Source: Thioclava sediminum (GTDB taxonomy: Bacteria; Pseudomonadota; Alphaproteobacteria; Rhodobacterales; Rhodobacteraceae). From it: a stretch of DNA of 64,000 bases. The stretch is taken from NCBI RefSeq assembly GCF_002020355.1, contig NZ_MPZV01000001.1:1538918-1602917 (forward strand). The letters run 5' to 3'. The notes below the pieces were generated by a model. The model ran no database searches. It saw only the letters and a list, made by a program, of their open reading frames with translations, and was not told the origin of the DNA. This document shows positions 26,501-35,006 of the stretch, one piece after another; the first letter of the stretch is position 1, and every line of letters begins with the position of its first letter. Made by a program: the position numbers and the translations under genes.

Positions 26501-27849
26501 CACTCCTTCTGACCAACCCGATCCAATCTGCCGAAACCCGCGACTGGTCGACCGAGGTTCCGCGCAACATCAAGACGCTCGTCATCATCGGCCTGACGAT
26601 CTTCGCGATGGCCTTCGGGGGCTTCGGCGTCTGGGCCTTCAGTGCGCCGCTCGCGGCGGCCGTGATGGCACCCGGCTCGTTCGTGGCCACGGGCCGCAAC
26701 AAGATGATCCAGCACCTCGAGGGCGGGATCATCAAGGAGATCAACGTCTCCGAGGGCGATTTCGTCACGGCGGGACAACCGCTCCTGCGCCTCGACGAGA
26801 CCTCGGCTCTGGCCAATGAACGCGCGCTGTTTCTGCGCCGTGCGCGACTGACTTCGATGGAGGCCCGGATTCAGGCCGAATATGACGGCTGGCGCGAACT
26901 GGTCTTCCCGGAATGGCTTCAAGAGGCCCGGCGCGATGCGGAGATCGCCGCGATGATGGACTCGCAGCGCCTCGCCTTCGAGGTGACACGGGCGAAAGTA
27001 CAGAGCGAGCTGGACCTTCTGGCCCGCAATATCGCCGCCATGGAAAGCCGCGCGGAAGGCTATCGCGCGCAGCTGACCGCCACGGAGGCCCAGCGCGACC
27101 TGCTGGCCCAGGACCATGAGAGCAAGGCGAAACTCTACGAGAGCGGCCTGATCCGGCGGACCGAACTGAACGCCCTTCTGCGCGCTCTGGCCGATGCGGA
27201 AGGGCAGATCGGACGCCTCAAGGCGGAGATCGGCGAGAGCGAGGAGATGCGCGCGAAATATCAGGCGCAGACCACGCAGACGATCGAAACCCACAAGCAG
27301 GCCGCGCTCGACGAGTTGGAGACCGTGCAGGCGGAGCTGGATTCCGTGCGCGAACAAGAGCGCAAGGCCACCTCCATCCTGAAGCGCGTCGTGATCGACA
27401 GCCCCGTCTCGGGCACCGTGGTGCGGCTGAACTATTCCGGCGCGGGCGGCGTGATCGAGGCGGGCAAGGTGATCGCCGAGATTCTGCCCTCGGAAGCCCC
27501 GCTCATCATCGAGACGATGATCGCACGCACCGATATCGACGCGATCAAGGTTGGACAGGAGGCCTCGGTGCGGCTTTCGGCGCTCAACCAGCGCACGACG
27601 CCGATCCTGATCGGGGAGGTCTATTACATCTCCGCCGACGCGATCGTGGAGCGCTCGGGCGAGCATCCGCGCGAGGTCTATATCGCCCGCATCCGCCTGC
27701 CCGCCTCGGAGTTGCGCCGCGTGCCGGGCTTCGCGCCGATGCCCGGGATGCCGGTCGAAGTGATGATCCAGACCGCGTCGCGAACCTTCGCCCAATACAT
27801 CGCGAAACCGGTAGTGGATTCGATGAACCGCGCTTTCCGCGAGCATTGA
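26497..27849 (+). CDS. HlyD-family type I secretion periplasmic adaptor
   Basis: A 450-residue membrane fusion protein that bridges the ABC exporter to a TolC-like channel. One transmembrane segment lies near residues 28-50. The biotinyl-lipoyl-like halves are at about 65-95 (IQHLEGGIIKEINVSEGDFV) and 295-330 (IDSPVSGTVVRL), separated by long coiled-coil helices (about 105-290). The AprE/PrtE/PrsE-like C-terminus has GMPVEVMIQT. Its ATG overlaps the exporter stop in ATGA. Confidence 0.93.
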   Translation: MTLLLTNPIQSAETRDWSTEVPRNIKTLVIIGLTIFAMAFGGFGVWAFSAPLAAAVMAPGSFVATGRNKMIQHLEGGIIKEINVSEGDFVTAGQPLLRLDETSALANERALFLRRARLTSMEARIQAEYDGWRELVFPEWLQEARRDAEIAAMMDSQRLAFEVTRAKVQSELDLLARNIAAMESRAEGYRAQLTATEAQRDLLAQDHESKAKLYESGLIRRTELNALLRALADAEGQIGRLKAEIGESEEMRAKYQAQTTQTIETHKQAALDELETVQAELDSVREQERKATSILKRVVIDSPVSGTVVRLNYSGAGGVIEAGKVIAEILPSEAPLIIETMIARTDIDAIKVGQEASVRLSALNQRTTPILIGEVYYISADAIVERSGEHPREVYIARIRLPASELRRVPGFAPMPGMPVEVMIQTASRTFAQYIAKPVVDSMNRAFREH

Positions 27850-27946
27850 GGGGTCGATCCGGCGGAAAACCGGCCTGAAGGCGTCGCTCCCAAGGGGGCG
27901 GCGCCTTTCCATATGAAAACAATCTTTTCAGACACTTATCCTACAA

Positions 27947-27963
27947 TTTAGAGTCCTTCTAAA
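27947..27963. promoter_or_regulatory. Irr-type iron control element upstream of feoAB
   Basis: TTTAGAG-TCC-TTCTAAA matches the alphaproteobacterial Irr box TTTAGAA-N3-TTCTAAA at all but one position and sits in a wider perfect AATTTAGA/TCTAAATT inverted repeat. It is 131 bases upstream of feoA in the 244-bp gap after the HlyD gene, so feoAB is probably controlled by Irr in response to iron and haem status. Confidence 0.72.
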
Positions 27964-28093
27964 TTCCTGACTAAAATAATCGATCACGAAGGCGGGAAAA
28001 TACCAGACTTCATTTGTCAGAGATCAATTTCCAGACTATCTCCAATCTGTAGGAAGCGAAGACCAACTCGCGACCCATCACGGAGGTGCCCTC

Positions 28094-28381
28094 ATGAAGG
28101 CCAGCCCTATCGAGAACGAAACCTGCAAATGCGCGCTGCCGCTTGGCCAGTGCCGTCGTGGGTTCCGGGGCACTCTGGTATCGGTCTGCCCGCTCGCCGG
28201 GAATGACGGCTATGACGCGGACGAGTTGGAACTGCGCCTGCTGGAGCTTGGCTTCATCGAGGGCGCTTCGGTCCACATCCTTCACGAAGGGCCGTTCGGA
28301 CACGATCCGATTGCGGTGCGCGTGAACGACACCACCGTCGCTCTGCGGCGTGCCGAGGCGATGGCCATCCTCGCGGAATGA
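28094..28381 (+). CDS. feoA: Ferrous iron transport protein A
   Basis: A 95-residue SH3-like FeoA that supports the FeoB Fe(II) transporter. The core (LELRLLELGFIEGASVHILHE and DPIAVRVNDTTVALRRAEA) is typical. It is longer than the usual 75-80 residues: the N-terminus has cysteines at 11, 13 and 20 (NETCKCALPLGQC), which could bind metal or form a disulfide. It overlaps feoB by four bases. Confidence 0.9.
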   Translation: MKASPIENETCKCALPLGQCRRGFRGTLVSVCPLAGNDGYDADELELRLLELGFIEGASVHILHEGPFGHDPIAVRVNDTTVALRRAEAMAILAE

Positions 28382-30285
28382 CGTCGGCACCTGCCATAAA
28401 CCAGCCCAAAGCAGCCCAGACCGACCCCGACGCCCAGCCGATCGAGGCCGCGCTCGTCGGTGCGCCGAATTGCGGCAAGACGGCACTGTTCAACGCGATG
28501 ACCGGCGCGACGCAGAAGGTCGGAAATTATTCCGGCGTGACCGTGGAGCGCAAAGTCGGCGTGGCCACCACGCCTGCGGGGCGCAAGTTCGCACTGATCG
28601 ACCTGCCCGGCACCCATTCCTTGCGCGCCCGCTCCCCCGATGAGGAAGTGACCCGCGACGTACTGCTGGGCCAGCGGCCGGGCGAGCGTGTCCCCGACAT
28701 GATCCTCGCCGTGGGCGACGCGACCAACCTGCGCGGTGCGCTGCGTCTGGTCTCGGAGCTCAAGAAGATCGGCCTGCCGATCGTGATGATCCTCAACATG
28801 ATCGATATCGCGCGCCATCGCGGCTTGCAGATCGACCATGTGGCGCTGAGCGAGGAGCTGGGCATCCCGGTGATCCCCGCGACCGCCGTGCGCCGCGGCG
28901 GGCTGGACGAGCTGTGGTCCGCCGTGGACCCGATGCTGGAAGCCGGTCTCGACGCACCGCAACCGTCAAGCTGGGCTGTGCCGAGCACCCATGACATGCG
29001 GGTGTCGATGCGCGAGGCGGAACGGCTGGTGAAGACCCATGTGATCCAGCCGCCAGAGCCGGACACGGTCTCCGCCAAGATCGACCGCGTCGTGCTGCAC
29101 CCGATCGCCGGGCCGATCATCCTGCTCGCAATCCTCTTCGTGATGTTTCAGGCAGTCTTCTCCTGGGCCGCGCCGTTCATGGATGCGATCGACTGGGCGT
29201 TTACCTCCGTTGGCGCGGCGGTGACGCAGCTGCTGCCGGACGGGCTGATCCAGAGCTTCATCGCGGACGGGCTGATCGCGGGCATCGGCTCGGTCATCAT
29301 CTTCCTGCCGCAGATCCTGTTCACCTTCCTCTTCATCCTGCTGCTGGAAGATTTCGGCTACATGGCGCGAGCGGCCTTCCTGATGGACCGGATCATGGGC
29401 CGCGCCGGGCTGAACGGGCGCGCCTTCATCCCGCTTCTATCGAGCTTCGCCTGCGCGATCCCCGGCATCATGGCGGCGCGGGTGATCGACAACAAACGCG
29501 ACCGGCTGACGACGATCCTCGTGGCGCCCCTGATGACCTGCTCGGCGCGCATTCCCGTCTATACGCTGATCATCGCAGCCTTCATCCCGAACACGAAAGT
29601 CCTCGGCGGGCTGAGCCTGCAGGGGCTGGTGATGTTCGGCCTCTATGCGGCGGGCGTCTTCTCGGTCCTCGCGGTGGCTTTCGTCGCGCGCTACCTTTTC
29701 GCACGCGAAGAGCGGTCGGCCCCGCTGATGCTTGACCTGCCCGACTACAAAACGCCGATCCTGCGCAATATCGCGCTAGGGCTTTACCAGCGTGCGCGGG
29801 TCTTCCTGCGCCGCGCGGGCACGGTGATCTTCTGGGCGATGGTCGTGATCTGGTTCCTGTCGACCTTCCCGATGGCCCCAGAAGGCGCGACGGAGCCCGC
29901 AATAAACTACTCCTTCGCCGCGATCATCGGCCATTTCGTCGCCCCGATCCTGCATCCGCTAGGCTTCGACTGGCATATCGCGGTGGCGCTGGTGCCGGGC
30001 ATGGCCGCGCGCGAAGTCGCCGTGGCCGGGCTCGCGACGGTCTACGCGGTAGGCGGCGAGAACGGACTGATCCACACGCTCTCCGATCAATGGAGCCTCG
30101 GCACCGCGCTGGCGCTGCTGGCCTGGTATATCTTCGCGCCGCAATGCATCTCCACGCTGGCGGTGATCCGGCGCGAGGCAGGCTCGGCGAAATGGATGTG
30201 GGTCGCCGTGGTCTACATGTTCGCGCTGGCCTATCTCGCAGCCTTCGCGACCTATCAGATTTCCGCGCTGCTCGGCGCGGGCTGA
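28378..30285 (+). CDS. feoB: Ferrous iron transporter B
   Basis: A 635-residue inner-membrane Fe(II) transporter with an N-terminal GTPase-like domain: G1 GAPNCGKTALFN, G2 region NYSGVTVERK, G3 DLPGTHS and G4 NMID. A helical spacer follows, then the membrane part with GYMARAAFLMD, the Cys-containing SSFACAIPGIMAAR and LMTCSARIPVYTL motifs. The C-terminus carries FAPQCISTLAVIRRE. No feoC follows. It is translated with feoA from the Irr-box promoter. Confidence 0.96.
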   Translation: MTSAPAINQPKAAQTDPDAQPIEAALVGAPNCGKTALFNAMTGATQKVGNYSGVTVERKVGVATTPAGRKFALIDLPGTHSLRARSPDEEVTRDVLLGQRPGERVPDMILAVGDATNLRGALRLVSELKKIGLPIVMILNMIDIARHRGLQIDHVALSEELGIPVIPATAVRRGGLDELWSAVDPMLEAGLDAPQPSSWAVPSTHDMRVSMREAERLVKTHVIQPPEPDTVSAKIDRVVLHPIAGPIILLAILFVMFQAVFSWAAPFMDAIDWAFTSVGAAVTQLLPDGLIQSFIADGLIAGIGSVIIFLPQILFTFLFILLLEDFGYMARAAFLMDRIMGRAGLNGRAFIPLLSSFACAIPGIMAARVIDNKRDRLTTILVAPLMTCSARIPVYTLIIAAFIPNTKVLGGLSLQGLVMFGLYAAGVFSVLAVAFVARYLFAREERSAPLMLDLPDYKTPILRNIALGLYQRARVFLRRAGTVIFWAMVVIWFLSTFPMAPEGATEPAINYSFAAIIGHFVAPILHPLGFDWHIAVALVPGMAAREVAVAGLATVYAVGGENGLIHTLSDQWSLGTALALLAWYIFAPQCISTLAVIRREAGSAKWMWVAVVYMFALAYLAAFATYQISALLGAG

Positions 30286-30402
30286 GCCTCCAGCCAAGCC
30301 CCTTCAATCGATGGTGAGGCGCGGTGAGCCATTTGCCGCCTTGAGTTTCGCGTCCCGATCCGGAAGATGCCGCCCAACAATCACGGGACAGAGAACCATC
30401 GC

Positions 30403-31050
30403 ATGATCCATCGCCGCCTTGCCGCCCTCGCGGGCCTCGTTGCCCTGATGCTGCCGCAGGTCGCCGCCGCCCATATCACCGCGACCGGCTCGGGCGGGTT
30501 CACCGCGGGGTTCGAGCATCCTCTCTCGGGCTATGACCATTTCCTCGCGATGTTCGCCGTGGGCCTCTGGGGCGCGCAGATGGGCGGGCGGCAGGTCTGG
30601 CAATTGCCGGTGACCTTTCCGCTGATCATGGTCGTGGGCGGCGTGATCGGCATTCTCGGCCTGCCGCTGCCGGGGATCGAGATCGGGATCGCGCTGTCGA
30701 TCGTGGTCCTCGGCCTCGCCATCGCCGCCGGGTGGAAACCCTACGAATGGGTGGCGCTGGCGATCATCTCGGTCTTCGCGCTCTATCACGGCTATGCGCA
30801 TGGCGCGGAACTGCCGCTGGCCGCCGACCCGGCGGATTTCGCGATCGGCTTCGTCTTGGCGACCGGGATGATCCACGTGATCGGCGTCGGCGTGGGGCTC
30901 CTGCTCGAGCCGATCCGGGGCGGGCAGCTCTCGCGCGGGCTGGGTGCGATCATCGCAGTGGTCGGGCTCGGCTTCCTTGCATTGGCGCTAGGTTACCTGC
31001 AATCTCAGCTCGGGTTCCTGCAAGGTGGGCTAAGCCTCTTTGGCCATTGA
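30403..31050 (+). CDS. HupE/UreJ family membrane protein
   Basis: A 215-residue protein with a signal-like N-terminus, the family motif EHPLSGYDHFLAMFAVGLWG, about six to seven membrane segments, and the second conserved stretch YHGYAHGAELP. HupE/UreJ proteins are nickel (or cobalt) permeases associated with hydrogenase or urease; no such enzyme is near here. The ATG at 30403 gives the signal peptide. It overlaps the next membrane protein by 11 bases, so the three genes to 32442 form one operon, probably for metal uptake. Confidence 0.88.
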   Translation: MIHRRLAALAGLVALMLPQVAAAHITATGSGGFTAGFEHPLSGYDHFLAMFAVGLWGAQMGGRQVWQLPVTFPLIMVVGGVIGILGLPLPGIEIGIALSIVVLGLAIAAGWKPYEWVALAIISVFALYHGYAHGAELPLAADPADFAIGFVLATGMIHVIGVGVGLLLEPIRGGQLSRGLGAIIAVVGLGFLALALGYLQSQLGFLQGGLSLFGH

Positions 31051-31840
31051 TTTATCGCATAACCGTTCCGGCCTCGGCTGGCTGCGTCACCTCTGGGTGC
31101 TGGCCGGGCTGACGGCCCTGATCGTGCTGGCGGTGATCCCGCCCGCGGACCGCGGCGAGACCGGCGCATGGCTGATACGCGACGCGGTCGCGATCGAGCG
31201 GCTGTTCCCTCTGTTTGGCTTCGGGATCGCGCTGGCCTTGGTCGGGCGGCGCGCGGCGCTGATCGCGGCGCTCCTTTGGGCCATCGGGATCGCGCTCGGC
31301 TTCACCTTCCGCATCGAGCTGATGGCCGCGTTGCAACAACTCCCCGGCGCGATCACGCATCACTTCCTGACCATGCCGATCTCGGCCATCGCCATTGGTG
31401 CGACGCTCGCACTGGGGCGGTGGTCGCGGCCCGCGTTGATCGTGCCTGCGGGCTTTGTCCTGGGGGTGATGTATGCGCTCTCGGTGAAGCTGTCCGACCC
31501 GAGCTATGGCGGCAAACCGTGGGTCTTCTTCGCCGGGGTCGGGCTGGGCGTCTGGCTGATCGGTGCGGTCTATCTGGTGCTGCGCAGCTGGCAGGCGCGC
31601 TGGTTCGAGATCGCGGGCCGGATCGTCGGCAGCTGGCTGGTCGCGATCGGACTGCTCTATGGCGGGGTCGCGCTGATGGGCGGCAAGCTGAAGCCCAAGA
31701 ATGCCGATCCCTCGACCGCGGCCTCCGAGAACGCGCCCGCCGCAGATGCCGCCGTGCCCGAGGCCGATGCTTTCCCCAGCTTCGGCGCGCCACCGCCCGC
31801 CGCCCCGCCCGGCAGCAAAAAACCGGATTTTCAGCCATGA
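31040..31840 (+). CDS. Membrane protein of HupE operon, function unknown
   Basis: A 266-residue protein with about seven hydrophobic segments between residues 15 and 215, then a hydrophilic Pro/Ala/Glu-rich tail ending PGSKKPDFQP. The start is a TTG (31040) overlapping hupE by 11 bases with AAGGTGG upstream; no usable in-frame ATG is nearby, so the start is uncertain. No transporter family was recognised. Its stop overlaps the DUF1007-type gene in ATGA. Context points to metal transport. Confidence 0.7.
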   Translation: MAIDLSHNRSGLGWLRHLWVLAGLTALIVLAVIPPADRGETGAWLIRDAVAIERLFPLFGFGIALALVGRRAALIAALLWAIGIALGFTFRIELMAALQQLPGAITHHFLTMPISAIAIGATLALGRWSRPALIVPAGFVLGVMYALSVKLSDPSYGGKPWVFFAGVGLGVWLIGAVYLVLRSWQARWFEIAGRIVGSWLVAIGLLYGGVALMGGKLKPKNADPSTAASENAPAADAAVPEADAFPSFGAPPPAAPPGSKKPDFQP

Positions 31841-32442
31841 TCCGCCGCGCCGCACTCCGCCATGCCGCTTTCGCCCTCGCCGCCCTGATCGGGCTCGCGC
31901 CGGGATTGTCCGCAGCGCACCCGGAAGACGAAATCCTGATCCGCCTGCTCGTCGGCATGGAGAGCGGCAAGGTCACCCATATCGGCGAAAGCTGGACTTT
32001 CGATCCGACCGTTTCCGACTGGCTGATCCAGACCTTCGACAAGAATGGCGACGGGGCTTTCACCGGAGACGAGCTTGCCCCGCTGCAAGACGCGGCGAGG
32101 CAGAATTCGGAAGGCTCGTTCTTCTACACCCGGTTCTGGAAAGGGGCCGAGCAACTGCCCGATCCGCAGATCTACGGTTTTCAGGCGACGGTGAAGGATG
32201 GGGCCGTCACGATGGCCTTCGCGCTCGCCCTGCCCCAGGCCGAGAACCCGAACGATCTGCGCATCGAGATGTATGACCCCGAGAACCTGACCGGACTGGT
32301 GCCGGTGAAATCCAACCCGGTGGTGATCCGGGGCTTGGCCGACGGCGCGACCTGCGTGCCGAACGTGTCGGTCAATCAACCGGATGTGCATGGCGGACCG
32401 GACAATATCCCGATCGCGCTGACGCTGGCTTGTAACGGATGA
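31837..32442 (+). CDS. DUF1007-like exported protein with EF-hand motif
   Basis: A 201-residue protein with an N-terminal signal peptide (cleavage probably after AHP or near it). Features are a GESWTFDPTVSDWLIQ segment and a single EF-hand-like loop DKNGDGAFTGDEL (about residues 68-80), followed by a beta-rich domain. It resembles the DUF1007 family of periplasmic proteins found next to nickel/cobalt transporters. As the third gene of the HupE operon it may bind and deliver the metal. Confidence 0.75.
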   Translation: MIRRAALRHAAFALAALIGLAPGLSAAHPEDEILIRLLVGMESGKVTHIGESWTFDPTVSDWLIQTFDKNGDGAFTGDELAPLQDAARQNSEGSFFYTRFWKGAEQLPDPQIYGFQATVKDGAVTMAFALALPQAENPNDLRIEMYDPENLTGLVPVKSNPVVIRGLADGATCVPNVSVNQPDVHGGPDNIPIALTLACNG

Positions 32443-32478
32443 CGCCCGCACCCGCCGCGTGCAAAACGTAAGTCGGGA

Positions 32479-32536
32479 GGGGGCGCTGCCCCCGCGCTGA
32501 CGCGCCCCCCGGGATATTTCCACCAAGAGGAAGAGG
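32479..32536 (-). repeat. Post-stop dispersed element, copy E
   Basis: On the minus strand it follows the CoA-transferase TAG: CCTCTTCCTCTTGG, then AAATATCCCGGGG and GGGGGCAGCGCCCCC, with a GCGCGTCAGCGC hairpin between. It fills the convergent gap with the DUF1007-like gene. Confidence 0.78.
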
Positions 32537-33652
32537 CTAGTCGGCCTTTAGCTTCGGGGCAGGTTTCGGATCGGCAAGCGGCGTGTCCGAAAAGCGGATC
32601 GGCGTGCGGATACCTGGGATGCCCTCGGCTTCGACGCGCATGCCACGGGCCTCAACCTGAGGGTCGGCGAAGACCTGATCGACGGAGTTGATCGGCCCCG
32701 CGGGGACCGTCGCCTTTTCGAGCGCGGCGAGCAGCTCGGCACGCGGCCATTGCGCGAGCGTAGGCAGAAGCGTCTCACGCATTGCCGCGCGATTGGCCAC
32801 GCGGGCCTCATTGGTGGCGAAGTCCGGGTTGGTCGCAAGATCGAGGCCCAGCACTTCGCAAAGCCGCTGGAACTGCCCGTCATTTCCGACCGCGAGGATC
32901 AGGTCGCCATCCTTGGCGCTGACGACCTCGTAGGGCGCGATGTTGGGATGCGCATTGCCCAGACGCTGCGGCGCATTGCCGGTCGCGAGGAAGTTCATCC
33001 CCTGATTGGCGAGCACGCCCACTGCGCAATCCAGAAGCGCCATATCGACCAGTTGCCCGCGCCCGGTGCGCGCTCGCGCGGCCAACGCCGCCTGAATGCC
33101 GATCACCGCGTAAAGCCCGGTGAAGATGTCGGCGAAGGCGACGCCCACCTTCTGCGGCTGGCCTTGCGGGTCGCCGGTCAGGTCCATCCAGCCCGCCATG
33201 CCCTGTATCAGGAAGTCATAGCCCGCGCGGCTGGCATAGGGGCCGTCCTGCCCGAAACCGGTGATCGAGCAGTAGACGAGACGCGGATTGATCGCCGAAA
33301 GGCTCTCGTAATCGAGCCCGTATTTCTTGAGCCCGCCGAGCTTGAAGTTCTCGATCACCACATCGGCGTCTTTCACCAGATCGCGCACAATCTTCTGGCC
33401 TTCCTCGGTGCGAAAATCGGCCACGACCGAAATCTTCCCGCGATTGGTGGCGTGGAAATAGGCCGCCGAGCGCCCCTCCGGCCCGTCGCCTTCGCGCGCG
33501 ATGAAGGGCGGACCCCAGCGGCGGGTATCGTCGCCCTCGGGCGCCTCGACCTTGATGACCTCGGCGCCCAGATCGGCCAGCACCTGACCGGCCCAGGGAC
33601 CGGCCAGAATGCGCGCCAGCTCGACGACTTTCACACCTTCCAGCGGAGCCAT
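32537..33652 (-). CDS. CaiB/BaiF-type glutarate (family III) CoA-transferase
   Basis: A 371-residue family III CoA-transferase that moves CoA between carboxylates through an Asp-bound intermediate. N-terminal LEGVKVVELARILAGPWAGQ, LADLGAEVIKVEAPEGDD, and the catalytic Asp region (QGMAGWMDLTGDPQG) are typical. Because its ATG overlaps the stop of glutaryl-CoA dehydrogenase by one base, it very likely activates glutarate with succinyl-CoA (the role of human SUGCT) to feed that enzyme. This assignment rests on context. Confidence 0.87.
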   Translation of the reverse strand: MAPLEGVKVVELARILAGPWAGQVLADLGAEVIKVEAPEGDDTRRWGPPFIAREGDGPEGRSAAYFHATNRGKISVVADFRTEEGQKIVRDLVKDADVVIENFKLGGLKKYGLDYESLSAINPRLVYCSITGFGQDGPYASRAGYDFLIQGMAGWMDLTGDPQGQPQKVGVAFADIFTGLYAVIGIQAALAARARTGRGQLVDMALLDCAVGVLANQGMNFLATGNAPQRLGNAHPNIAPYEVVSAKDGDLILAVGNDGQFQRLCEVLGLDLATNPDFATNEARVANRAAMRETLLPTLAQWPRAELLAALEKATVPAGPINSVDQVFADPQVEARGMRVEAEGIPGIRTPIRFSDTPLADPKPAPKLKAD

Positions 33653-34872
33653 CAGAAGAAGGCCTGCAGGCCCGTTTGCGCACGCCCCAGGATCAGCGCG
33701 TGGACGTCATGGGTGCCCTCGTAGGTGTTCACCGTCTCGAGGTTGACCATGTGGCGGATCACCTGAAACTCGCCCGAAATCCCGTTGCCGCCATGCATGT
33801 CGCGGGCCATCCGCGCGATATCCAGCGCCTTGCCACAATTGTTGCGCTTGATGAGCGAGATCATCTCGGGCGCGGCATCGGCTTCGTCCATCAGACGACC
33901 GACTTGCAGCGCGGCTTGCAGGCCCAGCGTGATCTCGGTCTGCATATCGGCGAGCTTCTTCTGGAACAGCTGCGTCTGCGCCAGCGGCTTTTTGAACTGC
34001 TTGCGATCGAGCCCGTATTGGCGCGCGGCGTGCCAGCAGAACTCGGCCGAGCCCATCACACCCCAGGCGATGCCGTAGCGTGCGCGGTTGAGACAGCCGA
34101 ACGGACCCTTCAGCCCCTCGACATGCGGCAGCAGCGCGTCTTCCCCGACCTCGACGCCGTCCATGACGATCTCGCCGGTGATCGAGGCGCGCAGGCTCAG
34201 CTTCTGCCCGACCTTCGGCGCGCTCAGCCCCTTCATGCCCTTCTCCAGCACGAAGCCGCGGATCTTGCCGCCATGGGCTTCGGACTTCGCCCAGACGACG
34301 AAGACATCGGCGATCGGCGAGTTGGTGATCCACATTTTCGAGCCGGTGAGGCGGTAGCCGCCCTCGGTTTTCTCGGCGCGGGTCTTCATGCCCGCCGGGT
34401 CCGAACCCGCATCGGGTTCGGTCAGGCCGAAACAGCCGATCCACTCGCCCGAGGCCAGTTTCGGCAGGTATTTCTGGCGCTGCTCCTCCGAGCCATAGGC
34501 GTAGATCGGATACATCACGAGGCTGGATTGCACCGACATCATCGAGCGATAGCCGCTATCGACCCGCTCGATCTCGCGCGCGATCAGGCCGTAGGAGACA
34601 TAGCCCGCGCCGATCCCGCCATATTCCTCGGGGATAGTCGCGCCCAAGAGGCCCATCTCGCCCATCTCGCGGAAGATCGAAGGGTCGGTGGTCTCACTCT
34701 CGAAGGCCTCGATCACGCGCGGCTGCAGCTTGTCCTGCGCATAGGCGCGGGCCGCATCGCGCAGCATCCGCTCGTCTTCGCTCAGCTGGGTTTCCAGACG
34801 CAGCGCGTCGTCCCAGGTGAACTTGCCCAGATCGGGGGCATCCTTGGCTTTGAGCATGGGGCGGTCGGTCAT
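33652..34872 (-). CDS. gcdH: Glutaryl-CoA dehydrogenase
   Basis: A 406-residue FAD acyl-CoA dehydrogenase of the glutaryl-CoA class, which oxidises and decarboxylates glutaryl-CoA to crotonyl-CoA. Class signatures are [35 protein letters not shown], the arginine-rich [14 protein letters not shown] and the catalytic Glu near residue 385 in [15 protein letters not shown] 34872 gives [14 protein letters not shown]; upstream in-frame residues are basic and non-homologous. It forms an operon with the CoA-transferase and is divergent from a LysR regulator. Confidence 0.95.
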   Translation of the reverse strand: MTDRPMLKAKDAPDLGKFTWDDALRLETQLSEDERMLRDAARAYAQDKLQPRVIEAFESETTDPSIFREMGEMGLLGATIPEEYGGIGAGYVSYGLIAREIERVDSGYRSMMSVQSSLVMYPIYAYGSEEQRQKYLPKLASGEWIGCFGLTEPDAGSDPAGMKTRAEKTEGGYRLTGSKMWITNSPIADVFVVWAKSEAHGGKIRGFVLEKGMKGLSAPKVGQKLSLRASITGEIVMDGVEVGEDALLPHVEGLKGPFGCLNRARYGIAWGVMGSAEFCWHAARQYGLDRKQFKKPLAQTQLFQKKLADMQTEITLGLQAALQVGRLMDEADAAPEMISLIKRNNCGKALDIARMARDMHGGNGISGEFQVIRHMVNLETVNTYEGTHDVHALILGRAQTGLQAFF

Positions 34873-34930
34873 GGCGGGTCCTCGGAGGCTGTCTTTCGTT
34901 GCGTCGGACTCTAGGCATCGGGGCGCGCGG

Positions 34931-34950
34931 CGCAAACGATTAAATTTGCG
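34931..34950. promoter_or_regulatory. Inverted repeat in gcdH/LysR divergent promoter
   Basis: CGCAAA-N8-TTTGCG (34931-34936 with 34945-34950) lies in the 134-bp gap between gcdH and the divergent LysR gene, 58 bases upstream of gcdH. It is the best candidate operator for the LysR protein. The arms are short, so confidence is modest. Confidence 0.45.
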
Positions 34951-35006
34951 AAGATGATGAGTTTTGCGCATGATCCAGCGAACCACAGCGGAGCACCCTC
35001 GCGACC

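Noticed and set aside
23342..26503. A 1053-codon open frame on the minus strand
   Set aside because: It lies antisense to the motif-repeat protein and the type I exporter ATPase, whose motifs are unambiguous. Its Arg/His-rich residues are typical of a GC-driven shadow frame.
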